This document shows, piece after piece, positions 63,082 through 64,000 of a stretch of 64,000 bases of DNA. A program made the translations under genes and the position numbers. The stretch comes from Phycisphaerales bacterium (lineage in GTDB: Bacteria > Planctomycetota > Phycisphaerae > Phycisphaerales > UBA1924), in the NCBI GenBank assembly GCA_020847535.1, contig JADLBU010000092.1, positions 1 through 64,000 of the forward strand, given 5' to 3'. Numbering within the stretch: position 1 is the first letter of the stretch; the number at the start of each line of letters is the position of its first letter. The notes under the pieces are model-generated. The model had not been told where the DNA came from, did no database searches, and saw only the letters and a program-made list of their open reading frames with translations.

Positions 63082-63171
63082 TCGGAGACGTGAGTGCAGT
63101 GTCACGGGTCGCGTTCAACACCTGTTGAAGCGAGATCCATCCAACCAAGGCACAATTCTTTCCCACCAGAG

Positions 63172-63202
63172 CCCCCGCGCGTTGCGGGGGTTTCTGCTTT
63201 TA
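63172..63202 (+). terminator. orphan Rho-independent terminator
   Basis: CCCCCGC (63172-63178) pairs with GCGGGGG (63184-63190) across a 5-base loop, then TTTCTGCTTTTA. No plus-strand gene lies upstream of it in this region, so it may end a small untranslated RNA that starts near 63055. Confidence 0.7.
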
Positions 63203-63289
63203 CAGGACCACGTGCGCGGAATGGAAGTCGATTGCGGCGACTAATGGATTCAAAGCCATCTATGCGACTGCCTGATAGACTGATCTGGA

Positions 63290-64000
63290 ATGAAGCTCCC
63301 GGCTGATGTGGTCTCCAAACTCCGTGGGAAGTACCAGGGAAAGTCCGTCTGCGTCACAGGCGGGGCCGGGTTCATTGGCGGCCACCTGTGCGATGCCCTC
63401 CTGTCGATGGGCGCCAATATCACCGTTATTGATGACCTCTCCAACAGCACGGCCGAGCACATCGCCTCGCTGATGGACCTAGAGCCCCGCCGGGTCCGGT
63501 TCGTGCATGGATCGGTGCTCGATGATGATGCCCTGATGGAAGCCGTCGCCAGGGGAGGCACCGGGGATGGCTGCGATATCGTTTTCCACCTCGCGGCGAT
63601 CGGATCGGTTCCCAAATCGATCGCCAACCCTCAGCGGACCTGGTCTGTCAACGCGACCGGGACGGTTCGCGTGCTCGCGGCCGCGAGCGCCAAGGCCCCC
63701 AACGGTCCCAAGCACCCCGTGGATCGCGTGGTGCTGGCCTCCTCCTCCTCCGTCTACGGAGATCCGACCGCCGCGGGCACGGTCGGAGTGCAACTTCCGC
63801 CCCTGCCGAAGGTTGAGACAATGCTGCCCCGGCCGCTCTCGCCTTATGCGGCGAGCAAACTGGCGGCCGAAAGCCTGATGGCGGCGTGGGCGAACAGCTT
63901 CCGGATGTCCACGGTTTCGCTGAGATACTTCAATGTCTTCGGGCCCCGCCAGTCTCCCGATTCGGAGTACGCGGCGGTGGTGCCGGTGACCGCCAAGCGG
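63290..64000 (+). CDS. NAD-dependent epimerase/dehydratase (partial, cut by window edge)
   Basis: The first 237 residues of a short-chain extended dehydrogenase are present; the 3' end lies outside the window. It is of the UDP-glucose 4-epimerase/dTDP-glucose dehydratase type. The NAD loop is VCVTGGAGFIGGHLCDALL, NAD adenine-side Asp is in VIDDLSN, VFHLAAIGSVPKSIANP follows, and the catalytic Tyr-x-x-x-Lys is in LSPYAASKLAAE, with the SSSSVYG Ser before it. FNVFGPRQSP is also typical. The substrate is a nucleotide sugar, probably for cell-surface polysaccharide. ATG 63290 is the only start before the nucleotide loop. Confidence 0.9.
   Translation, partial: MKLPADVVSKLRGKYQGKSVCVTGGAGFIGGHLCDALLSMGANITVIDDLSNSTAEHIASLMDLEPRRVRFVHGSVLDDDALMEAVARGGTGDGCDIVFHLAAIGSVPKSIANPQRTWSVNATGTVRVLAAASAKAPNGPKHPVDRVVLASSSSVYGDPTAAGTVGVQLPPLPKVETMLPRPLSPYAASKLAAESLMAAWANSFRMSTVSLRYFNVFGPRQSPDSEYAAVVPVTAKR

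Larger units (their letters stand above)
62935..63289. other. divergent AT-rich control region
   Basis: This 355-base region separates the TTG-started regulator from the epimerase gene. Its first 140 bases are clearly less G+C-rich than the rest of the window. It holds three TACCG(C/T)A direct repeats, a TGTCACT/AGTGACA palindrome and an orphan terminator, each listed separately. Confidence 0.8.

Noticed and set aside
63094-63306. 70-residue open frame before the epimerase gene
   Set aside because: It overlaps the orphan terminator and the epimerase start and has no ribosome binding site.

Overview
The window looks like chromosomal DNA of a planctomycete, most likely class Phycisphaerae. The evidence is high G+C content, short genes on both strands with little synteny, several secreted proteins ending in a PEP-CTERM-like tail (PAPG, a hydrophobic stretch, then RRRR), a C-terminal dockerin ending in Gly-Cys, small zinc-ribbon membrane proteins, a futalosine-pathway menaquinone gene (mqnC) and a fused RlmK/RlmL methyltransferase. 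The taxonomic call is inference; no rRNA gene is present. Several single-base frameshifts occur, so either real gene decay or a draft/metagenomic assembly should be kept in mind.

Layout. 0.2-5.2 kb: four secreted PEP-CTERM-like proteins (one with two frameshifts, one with a matrixin-type zinc site), an S51 peptidase and an OsmC protein. 5.4-13.2 kb: gpsA, a His-rich heavy-metal P-type ATPase, a GxxExxY nuclease-like gene framed by a 23-bp inverted repeat, mgtE, a methyltransferase and phoU. 13.2-22.5 kb: a glycosyltransferase, a GH43 lipoprotein, a prenyltransferase-like repeat protein, a HAD phosphatase, a membrane-bound spermidine-synthase-like protein followed by the collapsed remnant of a second copy, and a PIG-L deacetylase. 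22.6-28.9 kb: rplM-rpsI, a CPBP protease, dnaA and a metallo-beta-lactamase protein. 29-38.8 kb: an esterase, a Cys-motif protein, zinc-ribbon membrane proteins, rlmKL, a cupin, a large SNF2 helicase and tRNA-Lys. 39.1-44.5 kb: a five-gene envelope lipoprotein operon resembling the LpoB/YcfL/COG3014 group, probably linked to peptidoglycan synthase activation. 45.2-54.8 kb: pdhA, two small unknown genes and a hicBA module with lower G+C, a quinone-reductase-like enzyme, a NYN nuclease, a STAS protein, tpiA, mqnC and a SYLF lipoprotein. 54.9-64 kb: a response regulator, a methyltransferase, asnS, an acetyltransferase, a GT-C glycosyltransferase, a probable DNA-binding regulator with an iterated upstream control region, and a truncated nucleotide-sugar epimerase at the right edge.

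The most unusual signal is a set of palindromic repeats of unrelated sequence. Three lie in frame inside conserved housekeeping genes (rlmKL, mqnC, asnS), where they encode extra loops; two of the families seen (the rlmKL type and the GxxExxY-flanking type) also occur between genes. This resembles, in principle, the Rickettsia palindromic elements, but with several families working in parallel.
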